The notes: a model not told the origin generated them from the letters alone. DNA of 64,000 nucleotides from Acanthosepion esculentum (GCA_964036315.1 OZ038480.1:10580203-10644202); one strand, 5' to 3'. Positions 12,330-25,260 are shown, numbered from the stretch's first letter. Program-made: numbers and translations.

Positions 12330-13000
12330 CGAATAACGCATTTTAAATAATTTAAATGCCTTCTTTGAATCTATTTTTGTTCCATTTGAAAGATAATGAC
12401 ATAAAGCTAATCCGAATTTTTTAAAAAATAATTTCCTCATATAAATAAAGTTTTTAGGCATTTTTAAACAATGGTACGTTTTTTCATCACTCATCGAGCC
12501 GCCATTGATTCAAGAAAATGTAAACAACAAATTCAAAATTCTCTTTAAAATCTAATATTTGTCTTACATATTTGTTTCAAAGTTTATTACTCAATTTAAT
12601 CCTTAATTAATTGGATTTTCTAAAAGTAATGCTTACCTTTTATTTAAAACAGAATGAAAATAATTTTTTATTTTCACACGATAACCTGTGAAGTCAAAGG
12701 ACAAAGTAGAAACACTGTAATTTCACTCTTGTTCGAAGATACAAAAACTGATTGAACAGGAGATATGAAATTAGACTAATATCATAATACTCTTTCGATA
12801 TCGAATAGTAGTCGGTCAAAGTGGGATATCAGAATTATGTCCTTTTTGTACTTCCATACCAAAAATAATTTAACTGTTGCTAAAAGGATAAAAATAAAAT
12901 AAAATTCTTTTAAAAAGGTTCACACTCGAAACGGCATTAAACTTTACATCCTTGAATTCTTCAAACATGTCTTTATTTAATAAAAGAAACTCTTGTGACT
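12330..13000. repeat. Diverged interspersed repeat, copy 1
   Basis: Anchor strings shared with 41290-41910 occur in the same order: CGCATTTTAAATAATTTAAA, TCACTCATCGANCC, CAATATTTGTC-like, and GGCATTAAACT near the end. The spacing is similar. The elements are AT-rich and have drifted greatly. The type of repeat is unknown. Confidence 0.6.
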
Positions 13001-14590
13001 AACAGCAAGAGGTTGAATTTCAAAATCGCATCAAAACATTGTCGAGAAAGGTCTATTTCGGTCGGGTACTTCAAGAGTTTAGAGTTCTGCTCTGTTTACA
13101 TTATAAATTCATAGTAAAGATAATTCATAGTAGACACTCCGGGAAGCAGCTGACCTCTAAAATTGGTTTCTACGGTTGCGGGAGGAAAATTTTTAATACT
13201 AGGTATGCATTTCTAATAATTTTGAAAGTAAATATTCTTTGAAATTTTGCTTAATTTTATGCATTTTGCGGAAGGCGCATTTCGTCGAAATTCTGAGATT
13301 CATAGTTTCTTTGGTTCTTTCTGATTATGGTTGGTATTTTCTATAGAATAAAAACGGTATTTTTCTGTTGTTCCACCTTTTACAATATTCTGAAAATTGC
13401 CCAAATGCCAACATATTAAAAGAGCGTGCGAATTTAAGTTTCTCACCTAAACAGCACGGTAGATAAAGCACCCAGGTGTTTTTCTTCTGCAATTTATAAT
13501 ATATTATATTTCCTCTATTCGGCAAACTTATTGTCATAGAAATTTCTAAATAATTGTTTGAAATGTGCTTGGTTTTTAATGTCCTCTTTTTCTAACGAGG
13601 GAAGTTTATTAAAAAAATCATATTTTTACTTTGTATTCTTAAAGTTGGTATGACAAAAGGTTTTGTTTGTGATGTATGAGCTTCTTTGTGAAATTATTTT
13701 TTTAAAGAATGTGATTCTCATATCGCAAACATGAATTTTTCAATTTTGGTATTTAAGAATATATTGAACTGAAATTTTGTATTCCTATAGTTTTCCATCC
13801 TAATAAGCAATTTCTGGTTTATATTTAAATGGCTAGGAAATTATGATCCCTTAAAAATAGGAAAATTCTAAACTTTTGGCTGACCACAGGAACTAATGAC
13901 ATCTACAGAATTATTTTCATTTGATGTATTGCCTTACTATATTAAGCTTTGTGTCTATTGACTTTGCAAATTGCTAAATTGGCTAGTTACAATCAAGGAA
14001 AAAATGAAGACTATCGACGTCAGAAAAGATTTTCACAATAGACAGGGTATAATGAGGAATGGTCCCGGATTAAATAAACGGTTATCAATACGGAAAACAA
14101 AATTCGAATGTCAACTGATGTATTTTGTATTTATTCCGATTACAACAAATACATACATCGATTTCCCCTAAAAGCTTGGGGTCTGGGATTACCTTGTGTC
14201 CCTAACACAACGTAACCTAGTACAAAAAGTTGCCAATTATTGGAGAGAAAATGGGCACCGACATGAAACTTGTATTATCCAAAGAAATGCTTTGAAGGAA
14301 ATATCACAGTATCCTGACGATATATGGAATCAAGGAATAATTTTATTTGTTAATATATGGAATGATAATTCTACTGATAGAAAGTCATGTGATAAATACG
14401 TGTATAACTTTGAGGGATGACATATTAATGCATCAAAAATATATTGCTTTCCAAAGAGGATAATTTGTTGTCAGTAGTTTTATTGATATTCAAAAGAATA
14501 AAATTTCTTTCAGTTTTTCAATAGGTATCCGTATCGTTCTATTTTATTTATTTATTTCCGTGTACTATTACCCTAAAGATTGAACCAATC
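13000..14590. other. AT-rich intron sequence, nothing recognised
   Basis: Short open frames occur, but none resembles a known family or has supporting splice sites. It lies within the 6619-base retinochrome intron. Confidence 0.45.
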
Positions 14591-14597
14591 TCTTGTA

Positions 14598-14819
14598 TTG
14601 GGTTGGTGCATAATTATCAGGTGTTTTTAAACAATAAAAAACATAACAATTCAACAATAACATTTTTTTAATTGATTATTCCAGAGTGTATGATTATCGA
14701 CACGCGTTTTTATAACCTGAAAATAAAATACTTTTATTAAAAAAAAGTAAACAAAGCAACAATTTTTATTAACAGATAACTCGCCTACAAAAACGCCTGA
14801 TAATTATACACCAACCCAA
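14598..14819. mobile_element. 222-bp mariner-like MITE
   Basis: Terminal inverted repeats of about 31 bp begin TTGGGTTGGTGCATAATTAT and end with the near-complement ATAATTATACACCAACCCAA. TA dinucleotides flank both ends (14596-14597 and 14820-14821). The interior is AT-rich and non-coding. The ends relate to, but differ from, the 80-bp MITE at 937-1016, so a different mariner lineage probably mobilised it. Confidence 0.85.
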
Positions 14820-15401
14820 TACATCATTTTACAAGTGTACATTTTATGTCGAAATACGGGGTGGTCACTTTTTCTTCAGTAGTGTGAAAATAAAATGATA
14901 CTCAAAAGAAGATGTTGACAAATATCATTCATACAGATTTCACCCATGAAAATGCCACACAAATTTAACATTTCATTTTCATATTTAAATAAGTCGATCC
15001 ACCTAAAAATGATATACTGGAAAGTGAAAATGTATTTTTTATATTTGAAATATTTATTTATTATTTCTTGGTACAAAATTAACATGAATATATATATAAA
15101 TAATATATAATAAAAAACATAATTTTTATTTTACATTTTCACTATGATATGCAAAATTTAAGTTTAAATTATATGGTGTAAGTAACACATTCTAACTATG
15201 GTTAGATTCTAGATAACTTATTCTCAAGTATGTTATCACTTATTTTATATCAAATAATTGCTTAATTCTGCCTGAAAGCAAAAATACTAGGATAGAATTT
15301 CCCATGGCTGGATTTTTCGTAAAAAAATGCAAAATTTTTTCAATGCAAAGTTACAGAAAGTAAAATATTTGTCCTTTTTCTTTTTTCTTTTTTTTAAACA
15401 G

Positions 15402-15621
15402 ATATGGCTTGGAAGTGCATGGTACTTCTTGTACAATCAACTACAGTTTATCTGATGAGAGCTTCCAATCTTTTATCTTTTTCTTGGCTGTATTTTCGTT
15501 TATCTTTCCCATGGTTTCTGGTTGGTATGCCGTCACTAAGGCTTGGTCCAGTTTGAGTTCAATTCCAGACGCTGAAAAGGAAAAGGACAAAGATATTCTG
15601 TCAGAAGAACAATTAACTGCT
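15402..15621 (+). CDS. Retinochrome exon: loop 2, TM5, loop 3
   Basis: A long polypyrimidine tract and AAACAG precede it; GTAAGT follows. The first base completes Thr. Then come YGLEVHGTSC, TM5 (FLAVFSFIFPMVSGWYAV) and a charged third intracellular loop (DAEKEKDKDILSEEQLTA). The Glu at 15412-15414, three residues before the HGTSC motif, is at the position used as counterion in squid retinochrome (Glu181 by family knowledge). The Cys of HGTSC is the extracellular disulfide partner. The exon ends in phase 0. Confidence 0.96.
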
Positions 15622-16439
15622 GTAAGTAAAACTGTTAAATTAGATAAAGAGATTTTTTTTTAAGCTTTTCACCCCAAGCAAAGCTGGAAGCCACTAACAC
15701 GCAAGGGATTACAGAAGATTTGGAGTGAGAGCAAATAGGAGTGAAAGAGGAAAGGATGTGGAGAAGGATAGTGGATAGATCAAGGCAACTGGAGATGTCG
15801 ATTGAGATTTTAAAATATTCATAAAATTGTTTTTTCTGAATTAAGTAAATACAATGGGAGATTGTTTTGATAAGTAAAACTCTAATGATTTTCTAGTGTC
15901 AGATAAATTTTCCTTTCCGGATAAACATGAATATTAAATTGAAATAAATATAAACAGATATTTTTTTTTGTATTAGAAGATATGCTGAATTATCCAGAAG
16001 TCTAAGATGACGTATTTTCATTATTAAATTTTGGCTAATTTTTCTTTCATTTAATTTTTATTGTTTTTGCAATGCTCAAATCGTTTTTATATTCTGCAAC
16101 GATCATTTAAACTGAATGTGTCAATAATAAAAAGGTCGAGTCCGACAAGATTTTAACTTGCAACCCGTATCTTTGCGAGCCCGTCTGACATGAGCAGCGG
16201 CTTACGAATTAGAATATCGGGGACAAATTATGTCACATACTATTTGATCAAAACAAACATTATAGAATATTTGAATCATAAACATTATGAAATAAATTAA
16301 ATATGGTAAAACTTGTTATTAGATATTGTAGTGAAATAGATAATCAGCTACCTCGAAAAAGAGTTCATGTTTTGTGTGCGATCTGCCAAAGAAAAATTAC
16401 CAAAAAGTAGTAAGCAAAAAATCTACTTTAAGGACCAGC

Positions 16440-16910
16440 ATCTATGCTAATGTTCTTCCCTCCCCTGAATGGCGTGGCCAATCAGAAAGATCTCTCGGTG
16501 AACAAAAGCCGTTCTTTTTCGTTTATGCGGCATTGAGATTTTTCTGCAGGGTATCACGTGGTATCACGGCTATGACTAGCTCTGACCAGCTTGGATAAGC
16601 TATGACCAGCTAAGACCAGCGGCCCGAGTGAAAACACTCGGGTCCCCACGTTAAAAACTGACCTTGTGTCACAATCTGACTCAGTGAGGGTGGGGAGGCA
16701 AGTAAATATCCATTGAGATTTTCTGAGCTTGGTGGACGAACACGCGTTTTTGCTGGTGAGAAGTAAAGGTTGGATTTGTGACCCCATTTTGTCGTTTCTA
16801 CGTTGCTTGTTGGACTGTTACGACGGACTATCGTTTGAACTGTGATTTGGCTACAAGTGTTGCGGTCGAGAGACAGAAGAAATCTATTGCAGACGTTTGT
16901 TTCTACTATA
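16440..16910. other. GC-richer intronic block with hairpin and GACCAGCT repeats
   Basis: Base composition rises well above the intron background. A perfect hairpin CCCGAG...CTCGGG lies at about 16623-16642, just after several near-copies of (TA)GACCAGCT at 16570-16618. It may be a retroposon leader or a relic promoter region; I cannot identify a family. Confidence 0.35.
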
Positions 16911-17164
16911 AGCTGACAGTTTTTTTCTTCTTTTTCTTTTCTTTATAATTACAGATATCAATATATGAGCCAATGCCCATTGCTTTGTAACGCACAAAAT
17001 ATATAATGAATGTGGTTTACCTCAAGTAATTCAAATGTTACGTCGGTATTCAGATACACTGTCAAATCAGTTCAAATTTTACGTTGGTATTCAAACAATT
17101 TTCCTTACTCATATGTGATGAAATCATATTTAACTTTACGAGGCTTCAAAATAATAGCTGAAAC

Positions 17165-17430
17165 TTCAGTCAGTTATGTGCCATGCGGGATACACGCTTA
17201 AGCGATCATGTATCTTTCGACACATGACTGACGAGGCAGATTTTCCCCGCAGTAAGTTGCCATTTCTTTCTGCGGTAGACCAGTTGCCACACAAGGCTTT
17301 AGAACTCGCTATGTCCTGCTATTTGCCCATAGCTGGGGGAGAGAAGAAGAGGATTCCTACCTTTCCCAAGGGTATTAGCATGTAAGTGAATGTAATGGAT
17401 TCGACTGGAATTCGAACTCGGCACTCCGAA
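17165..17430 (-). mobile_element. tRNA-derived SINE, head-truncated copy
   Basis: On the minus strand it runs from GAGTTCGAATTCC (the B-box) through AATCCATTACATTCACTTAC and CCCAGCTATGGGCAAATAG to CACATAACTGACTGAA. It is homologous to 2411-2701, with the A-box end lost and about 25 extra bases near 17230. It lies in the last retinochrome intron. Confidence 0.8.
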
Positions 17431-17834
17431 AGTTTATTCGCAAAAGTAATATGACAGACAAAGCTCTGGTATGTAATTAATATATATGAATATAGATAAA
17501 TCTTAAATAATTATAATTTGTGTTCGTTTTTGTACTAATATAACTAAAAAAAGAAGTGAATACTCTTTTCCCTGTATTTTATTTCATCCAATATATCTTT
17601 TGGCATGCGACAACTTTTGACCCTAAAGAAACAATGATTGAGTATTTTGTAAACTACCCTCATCACCGCCATAACTAACATGGCTGAATAGTAGCAGCTT
17701 CCAGCCACTGCTATTATAGTTAACATTGCCAGAGTTCAATTACAGAATTGGTAAACATCGAATTTTTATTAAATTCGAATCATTGTGGTAATTTATATTG
17801 ATATAATTTCCTTTTTTTTATTATTTTTATTCAG

Positions 17835-18050
17835 CTTGCTGGGATTTTTACCCTCATCTCCATGATTTCATGGTCAGGTTTTGGCTACGTTGCAATCTAC
17901 AGCGCTATTACCCATGCAGGAGCCAGCCTCAGTCACTTGGCGGGTCATATGGCACCTCTGATGAGTAAAGCTGGTTGTGCCTTATTCCCGATTTTCATCT
18001 TTATTGCTACTGCCCGTACTGTTCCCAAAATCGACACTAAGAAGCCCTAA
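17835..18050 (+). CDS. Retinochrome last coding exon (TM6-TM7, stop)
   Basis: The acceptor TTATTCAG leads straight into LAGIF in phase 0. TM6 (SWSGFGYVAIYSAITHAG), a short loop (LSHLAGHMAP) and TM7 follow. The Lys codon at 17967-17969, in MSKAGCALFP, is the expected Schiff-base lysine for retinal. The protein ends ARTVPKIDTKKP with TAA at 18048-18050, the short tail typical of retinochromes, which do not need a long Gq-coupling C-terminus. The full set of opsin landmarks is intact, so the gene is probably functional. Confidence 0.96.
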   Translation, partial: LAGIFTLISMISWSGFGYVAIYSAITHAGASLSHLAGHMAPLMSKAGCALFPIFIFIATARTVPKIDTKKP

Positions 18051-18160
18051 AATGTCCTCATTTTTTTTTTCATATGAAAGAAAATCTTGTTTTTAAGAGG
18101 AATTGATATTTCAAACTCAAACCAACAAGTCCAAATGAAAGTACACTCCGACCAGTAAAA

Positions 18161-18166
18161 AATAAA
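18161..18166 (+). promoter_or_regulatory. Candidate poly(A) signal for retinochrome
   Basis: The first AATAAA downstream of the stop codon, 111 bases after it. Other AATAAA hexamers lie at 18861 and 19628, so a longer 3' UTR is equally possible. Confidence 0.35.
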
Positions 18167-19044
18167 TAACTTTTGACATTCACAAATGGAACAATAACTG
18201 GAAAACGTAACCGACATTCCATAAATGTTTAATTCTGAATTGCTTTTTATTAGATTTAGTTTAATCATGTTTGTCATGATATTTCTTAACTTGAAATAAG
18301 CATGTTTTATTTTAAGTCCAGAAGAATTTTGTGTTAATATTTGAGTACGCTAAAGCCAAAATAATGTCAGTAACCCCTAGGTGCGGCACCTCCTTGGGAA
18401 ATGTATTTGCTTACCACGAGAAGAAAACGTTACTTTTTCACCGGACCTTTACAAGGATTTTCGCACTGAGAAGATGTCGTTTTGTAAAACTCAAAGATCG
18501 AATAGAAGGCAAAGAAAAAGACGAATACCTGCCCTAATCCGGATTTTCCCAGAGACACGGTTAAGATACTGTTTCGAGATAATGCACAAAAGATCTTTTG
18601 AAAATTTGAAAATATTTCTACTTTTCCGAAATGTTTTTAAACGAAAGTTATCAGCTTTTAAAACAGAATCCATTTATTAAAATTAGTACTTTTCTGTTTT
18701 TTATTGACATGACAAAGATATGTTATTTTGATAAGTAACATATATTTTGTTTTTAAAATAAGTGTGATATTTTTTTTCATACACATATATCTTTTTGACT
18801 TCCTCTCGCTATCTATCTCACACACACACATATAATATATATGTAAATTAATTTTTTCACAATAAAATGCCTTTTAACCAATCGATATTGCGAAAATATT
18901 CTGGCTATACATATATTTGAATTATAATTATGCCATGTTATCCTCGATTAATGGGTTCAATATGAACTGAGTGAAAGTTAAAGAGTTCAACATTTTCAAG
19001 TCTTTTTGCTGCTTCGTCTGTGAAATTCGAAGGCCCCATTTCTT

Positions 19045-19420
19045 AATCGAACAGTGACGAGAAAAGGACCTTTACGACACTCGTAAATGATCAGCGCAAT
19101 GGTTCCACCATGAAGAACAAACACTATCCAAAACTGAAATTGTACCAACAAAAGATTATGGTGATTATCTAGTGGTCCGCGATTGGCATTATCCATTACA
19201 GCTTTCTAGAATCTAAGCAGAACATCATTGCTGAAGTTTACTGCCAACAACTGAATGAAATGCACATTCAGTTAAGCAAAATGCGATCAACACTGGTTAA
19301 TCAACGAGATCAAATTCTGATTCATGACAATGCGCGGCCATTTTGTTGCCGGCATGACACTGCAGAATCTCACCGACTTGGGATACGAAATTTTGGCACA
19401 TCCACCATTTTAAGAAAAAT
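19045..19420 (+). pseudogene. Mariner transposase relic (cecropia/Hsmar1-like)
   Basis: Frames broken by stops and indels read YDTRK then SAQWFHHEE (about 19072-19120), IMVIIWWSAIGIIHYSFLES (about 19150-19210), AEVYCQQLNEMH (about 19230-19266) and LVNQRDQILIHDNARP (19296-19340). The HDNARP string carries a catalytic Asp of the mariner DD34D triad. The order and wording match the middle of Hsmar1-type transposase. The N-terminal DNA-binding domain is not recognisable, and the part after the HDNARP block degrades quickly. No inverted repeats flank it. Confidence 0.85.
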
Positions 19421-19679
19421 ATCTTCATTCCTAAATAAGAGATTTCAAAATAAAATGTGTTAACTATGAATATGTTTGTTTATCACTACATGGAAAAGAA
19501 AAAAAATATTTAAAGCGGCCTTTCTTTGTAATATAAAAAACATGAGTATTTCTTTCCTGTATTTGTTAAAGCACACGTCATTGTGTCAAAAATATGCTAA
19601 ATCTACTTTCATGTGAAAATTATAATGAATAAAACACTGTGGTAAGTAAAGTTTTAGATATTGAATTCAATTTGTTTTA

Positions 19680-19800
19680 CAGGATTCCACCGGTATAGCG
19701 CGGGCCTTGGGATCCAAGATGGCCGACCCGCGCTGCAAGTGAATCGCGGTAACGGGGGGGGGGTAATAAAAGGTTGAACACCTACCTGATTTTGGGGCCC
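19680..19800. other. GC-rich patch 3' of the mariner relic
   Basis: A short GC-rich stretch with GCGCGGGCC...GGCCGACCCGCGC and a 10-base G run stands out from the AT-rich background. I recognise no feature in it. Confidence 0.3.
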
Positions 19801-19976
19801 TATTTGCCTTATTTCGCGATATATACCGTAGATAATGACTAGAAAAGAAACTCAAATATACTAATTTATGCAAATGATTCCATAAGAAATTTTGGGTGAA
19901 TTGTTTTTAAGCCATGCTATAATCATCTAATAAAGATTACCCAAACAGTTATTTTTTTATTCTATATTTACATGTC

Positions 19977-20265
19977 TAATTCGAAAATAACAAAGAAATT
20001 TGTATAAAATGTACCGTTTAGGAATTATCGACAATAAAAGTTCGGACTCATTCGTGTCATTGTCGGCCACGGCACGGCAGCCATTATTGACTTTGTTTGC
20101 ATCAGTGCGGGCACAATAATCGAGACAAGTGAAAATCTGTTCCGCAGCAAATATATGCAAACAACGCCAGTAATGGCTGCCGCCGCACGAATGAGCCTGA
20201 ATTTTTATTGCCGATAACTCCAAAAAGGCAGATTTTATCAAAATTTCATTCTTATTTTCGAATTA
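19977..20265. mobile_element. ~290-bp foldback element
   Basis: TAATTCGAAAATAA at the left pairs with TTATTTTCGAATTA at the right. The arms stay complementary, with small interruptions, to a central region where GGCAGCCATTA pairs with TAATGGCTGCC. The whole unit is therefore one long imperfect hairpin. No target duplication was identified and there is no ORF. Probably a foldback MITE. Confidence 0.75.
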
Positions 20266-20399
20266 AGCAGGTAAATTTACACGTAAATATAACTATTCGG
20301 GAATTTTTTATTAGATACTTAGCACGGGGCTTCAACAGCAAATTACCCGAAATTTCAACTTATTTCAGTGTTTTACGGAAGATTTTTTATACAATAAAT

Positions 20400-21620
20400 T
20401 TTAACTGTTCTCAAAAGTAGTTCCTCTTGCAATTCCCGATTGCAATCCTTAATTACTACGCGTTATTTATATTTGTTTAATTATGAGAGTTTCTTGATGT
20501 CTACTGTTGAACAGTCAAATTGAACATGATCAACCAGAGAGAAGGACTCCTATTTATACCCCATCCGTGGTATCTGATTGCAGTAATTGAATTCCTGTTA
20601 ATTAGTCCGATATTATAGGAACTCTTTGATTGAACATAAAATAGAAATATAAAGTAATCATGTGTAATTATTACCAATACAATTAGATTAGGTGTGAAAC
20701 CTCTGAGGTGTTAAAATTTTGCAAAATTTGGGTCGTTTGATCATCAAAATCAAGATAAAACGTGTTAAAAAGGAGGTGTCATTTTTAAAACAAATTAGGA
20801 CCCATCTGATGATCGATGTTTGTTCTGTCTATCGTGAAGAAGATGGCCCAGAAATTGGTAAAATAGGATGGAATTTCTAAAAAAAGGTGAGTGATATTGA
20901 GGGTACGAGAGCAAAATCTTAGGGTCCACCACCCACCCACGGTACACCAGGTACCACGGTAAACTGGTTCGCCAAATAGCGATGGACTACTGTATACAAA
21001 ATATTTAATGAGATGCATTGGAAGGCTGAGAAAATGTTTTTGAATTCTAGATTCATGTGAAAGTAGATTAAATTTGAGACTAAGGAGGAATAATACTAAT
21101 AGTAGTTTGTAATATTTAAATTTGGTGCCATCCATACTATTATGGAAATGTTTGGAAAATAAAATCACTTAGGATGGTAAGTAATGGTCTATGGCGGGGT
21201 TACAGAGCACACTAGATAATGCAAATAAATCATTTAATGTGATTCCTCTTTTGTCATAAAAAGAATTAAAAATTTGAACTATTTCTGGTCAGAGAAAAAC
21301 ACAATTTAAACACCCAGCATTTTATAGAGCAGTCGAATTAATATTTTTATGAGATATGGTTGTATTATAATTAAAATTGCATTACAAGTAAAAACTGGAA
21401 CAAGATGGCAAAGTTCTAATTATCAGGATTTCATTATTTGGTTCAGCCATTTTGAATAACTGATGATCTATGCTTGAGTGCAAAAGAGCCAAACCTACAT
21501 TGGCTTGACATCGATAATTTTTGTGTACAAGAATGATCAATTTGAAAGCAATTTTGAAAATTAACTGTTGAAGAGGTTTCACTTATTTGACGAGTTTTTG
21601 ATAAATCTTCTCTAGTTACA
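20400..21620. other. No feature recognised
   Basis: AT-rich sequence with a short GC-richer portion at about 20930-20960 (ACCACCCACCCACGG). No homology or exon structure seen. Confidence 0.4.
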
Positions 21621-21690
21621 TAAATTATAATACATACACCAGTGATATAACGATACTTCCTTATATCACCGGTGTATGAATTATAATTTA
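21621..21690. repeat. Hairpin, 29-base arms
   Basis: TAAATTATAATACATACACC at 21621 pairs with the complementary arm at 21662-21690 around a 12-base loop, with two mismatches. It may be a small MITE or the edge of the retroelement that starts just downstream. Confidence 0.6.
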
Positions 21691-21931
21691 TTCAACTATA
21701 GAAAATATACATTAACGGAAGTGTCGTGTTGCATTTAAGTTAAATACTAACCAGTCATATATTGACAGATGAATTCACTACAGTGTTTTAGGTTTAAACT
21801 GATACCTCATTTTTTCCTGAGTAAATTTATAGATTTATTAAGTTAAAAAATTGAAAAAAAAAACTAATTAAGAGTGGGAGAAAATTAAATAACTGACCTC
21901 TTTTTAGTATTCGGCAGGTTGGGAGGCTATT

Positions 21932-24900
21932 ATGAAAATTCTGGAGAATTTTGCTTTCGTTGAAATTTCAGAAATGATAAAAAGAAGTTTACAATCTAAA
22001 AAGAAACGTGTCATAGCGGAAAGAACCAAATTTGTGTACATTAAACACACACAAAATGAATCAGTTATGAAGTATCTTCACAGATTAAGAGAAGCGAGCA
22101 GATTCTGCGAATTTGAGAAACTTGGAAGTCAAGGTTTGACGATTGAAGATGTATTGAGTCAATTACAGTTGATTGAAGGTATGACATACATTTCATAAAT
22201 ATAAGATACTGGAACAATTGCAATTTAATAATTTATCTCTAACCGCATGTGTGGAAGTTATATAAAAATTAGAATTGATAAAAATTATAATTCTACTGAG
22301 GACAATGTTGAAATGTACAGAATAAAACAGAAATGCAAATACTGTAACTATGAGCGTGAAATTGGCGGGGAAAAGTGCCCGCTTTTGAAAAAAAAAATTA
22401 CTATAAGTGCCGAAGAGAAAATCACTTTCAATCTGTAAGCGAAGTTTAAAAGAAAATAGAGTGTATATATAAAAAGTGAAAATCGATGACATTTTTCAAT
22501 ACAAAACCGAAGGGAAAGAATTCTTTTATAAAAAAAATAAATTAAATAGTTTGACGTTTTTGTGGAAAAAAAAAGTTGATAAACCGAAATTTAGAAATTG
22601 TCAACTGAAATTGAGACAATTTGATTTTGGGATATTTCAATGGCACTTTTGAAACCTGTGTCCGATTTGAAATTATTCCTCTACAGTTGTGAAATATAAA
22701 AAAAGTTCATGGACTACTAAGTATAGATGTTCTAAAGGTAAATACGTTGAAATTAATCAGTAGCGTAAAATCCGGAAAAGTATCAACGCGAGTGTTGAAG
22801 GAGTATAAAACGAGTATAAATTAACTCAGAATAGTACCCGCCCTTTTTTTGAACCTCGTAAATTACCTATTCACCTTCTACCTTTGGTAGTTTCTAAGTT
22901 AAAGAAAATATTACAGGAGGTAATTTTGGAGCATGTTCCACCAGGTGGCTAAATGGGTTTCTCCCATTGCACTCTTGCGAAAAGCAGATGAGGATTTAAG
23001 AATATGGCGACTTTAAAATAGGCATAAATCCTAAAATATGCTCGGACTATTTCTATTCCCTAAATCGAAACCGCTATCAACAAATTATCGGGAATTAAAT
23101 GTTTTTCACAAATCGTTTTACAATCAGCCTACAGTCAAATACAGATTGACAATAAATTCAAAGAAATTAGCACAATAAACAACCCCCCCCCCATAAGATT
23201 ATTAAGATGGATGACAGTGCCCTTTGAAGTGAAATGGAAAACGTGTTAACTGACGTCAATAATATGATTATTTATCAAGATGGTATTTGCACCGGTGCTA
23301 CCACTAAAGACCAAATAAAACAAAAAACATGTGTTATACAAGTTTTAAAATGCGGGGATGGCAATAAACAGAGACAAAAGTGAATTTGATTGTGATACAA
23401 TATCATATTTAGGGCACCAAATTTTAAAAGATGGCATTGCACCAGAACCAAAGTTAATTAAGAACATTTTAGTGATATCTATACCTAAAAGAATTAGAAT
23501 CCTTTTAGGATTGCTTTATTTTTATAATAGATGCCTACCAAAATACAGCGGCTTAATAGAACCCATTGCTGAACTGCGGAAAAAGAATAGAGAGTTCAAA
23601 TGAAGGCAAAGGCAAAGCTTAGCGTTCAAGGATTTTAAAAAAAAAGATACTCGCGGAAAAAAAACCATTGTAGAAGTCTTAGATCCTAGAAAGGAGATTA
23701 CGATAACTACGGATGAGAGTGCGCGAGGTGTGTCAGTAATTTTATGACAAGAAGCCCATCCAATAATGTACCTTTCAAAAAGATTGGTGGGAGTAGAAAG
23801 AAATTGTTCAAATACTGAAAAAGAGGCTTTGGCCATTTTTGGAACATAGACAGAGCTCGACAGTTCTTATCAGGAAAGAAGTTCCTATTAAAGTCGGACC
23901 ATAAATCTCTAGAATTTATTTTTAATCCTAGAAAGGAGCTACCAAAAGTTACTTCTTCCATGATTTTAAGATGGACCATAAAATGAACGGCTTATGATTT
24001 TGACATTGGGTCGCTAAAAGGGAAATACAATACCACATGTCGATGCGCTGTAAAGGTTGAAATTTAATAAGGATCAAAAAGAAAAAAATGAAAATCCTGG
24101 ATGAATAAATATTACATTGGGTTGAAACTGACATATTATCTCTACAAAGATTGTTATCGGAATCTCTACAAGATCCAGTATTAAGTAAGATTGCTGAAAG
24201 AATGAGATGAAACAGGTCGAGTAATTGTTATGAAGCTGAAAGACTTTATTAAGAAATAAGGCATAAATTAACGATGGAAAACAGTTAGGGTTAAACCAGA
24301 AACAGTAAACAGAGATATTTTAAAAGACGTACATAATGATGTGCATTGTACTATAACGCGGCTGCGCAGAGGAAATTAAAATTGGAGGCATGTTGGCCAA
24401 GATATTATCACGATATAGAAAGATATATTCACAAATGTACAGAATGTGCAAAAATAAAGAATTTTCAACAAAGGTGAATACACTCATGACCTAAAGAAAC
24501 AGAACCATGGTCTCGTGTTCATAGGGACCATGAATACATTAATGCCATGGAACTATTTCTAACATTAATAGAATCCTTTTCGAGATGGCCTGTAGTCGTT
24601 AAAGTTAGAAAAATGACTACAATAAAACAAATACTACGAGAGGTATTTTCTAGAAATGGAATCACTAAAACATTAGTATCATTATAATTTTATGATGAAG
24701 ATCTACGCAATTGATTGAAGTAGATTGTCTGCTTCCCTTGGAATACACTATCTTATCTCCCATAATTTAATGGAATTGCGGAAACAATGGTACAGACGGT
24801 ACAAATGGGATTAAAAGCGTTTTCCCCAATTAGAGATATTATAGACGATCATTTGCTAAAGTTACTGCTTAGTTATAGGACGATTCCACATGCCGACAGA

Positions 24901-25260
24901 TTGCAAAATCCATCTGCGTTAATGGGCAGACAAATAAGATCTCTATTAACAAAATGTCTTATTCGACAAATGAAAGGATATGGTCTAAGAATGACAAAGA
25001 ACAATTCCTGAGAGAGCTAATTTCATCATCCAAAGGGAACATATCACTGAAAGGAAAAAGATTAATGGCCTATTCTGACCAATTAAGACCCAGAATTGAA
25101 GAGGAATCTGTCGTGACTGAAGAAAGACTTTGACAGAGAATGAAGGATGAGTTATTCAGATCAGGACAATGAAATAGAAGATGAGCCTATGGATGATAGC
25201 GAAAGAGACTCAGACACGGAAGGACACAAAATGAGACCAAGATATCCATTAAAAAGAACA
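21932..25260 (+). pseudogene. Ty3/gypsy retrotransposon, decayed gag-pol
   Basis: A short gag-like frame (21932-22198) is followed by a degenerate zinc knuckle (CKYCNYEREIGGEKCP, about 22336-22383). Reverse transcriptase remains start near 22850 (VPPGG, then KADEDLRI). The catalytic YxDD position reads YQDG (about 23275). The thumb-side SYLGHQILKDGIAPEP lies at 23400-23455. RNase H follows (SARGVS, KSDHKSLEF, about 23715-23925), then an integrase HHCC zinc finger (HKCTECAKIKNF, about 24430) and core (GIAETMVQTVQMGL, 24773-24815). Frames change repeatedly and stops are frequent, so it is not functional. An env-like frame was not seen. Confidence 0.85.

Noticed and set aside
18861..18866. Main retinochrome poly(A) signal
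   Set aside because: AATAAA is present, but a nearer hexamer exists at 18161 and the sequence alone cannot choose between them.
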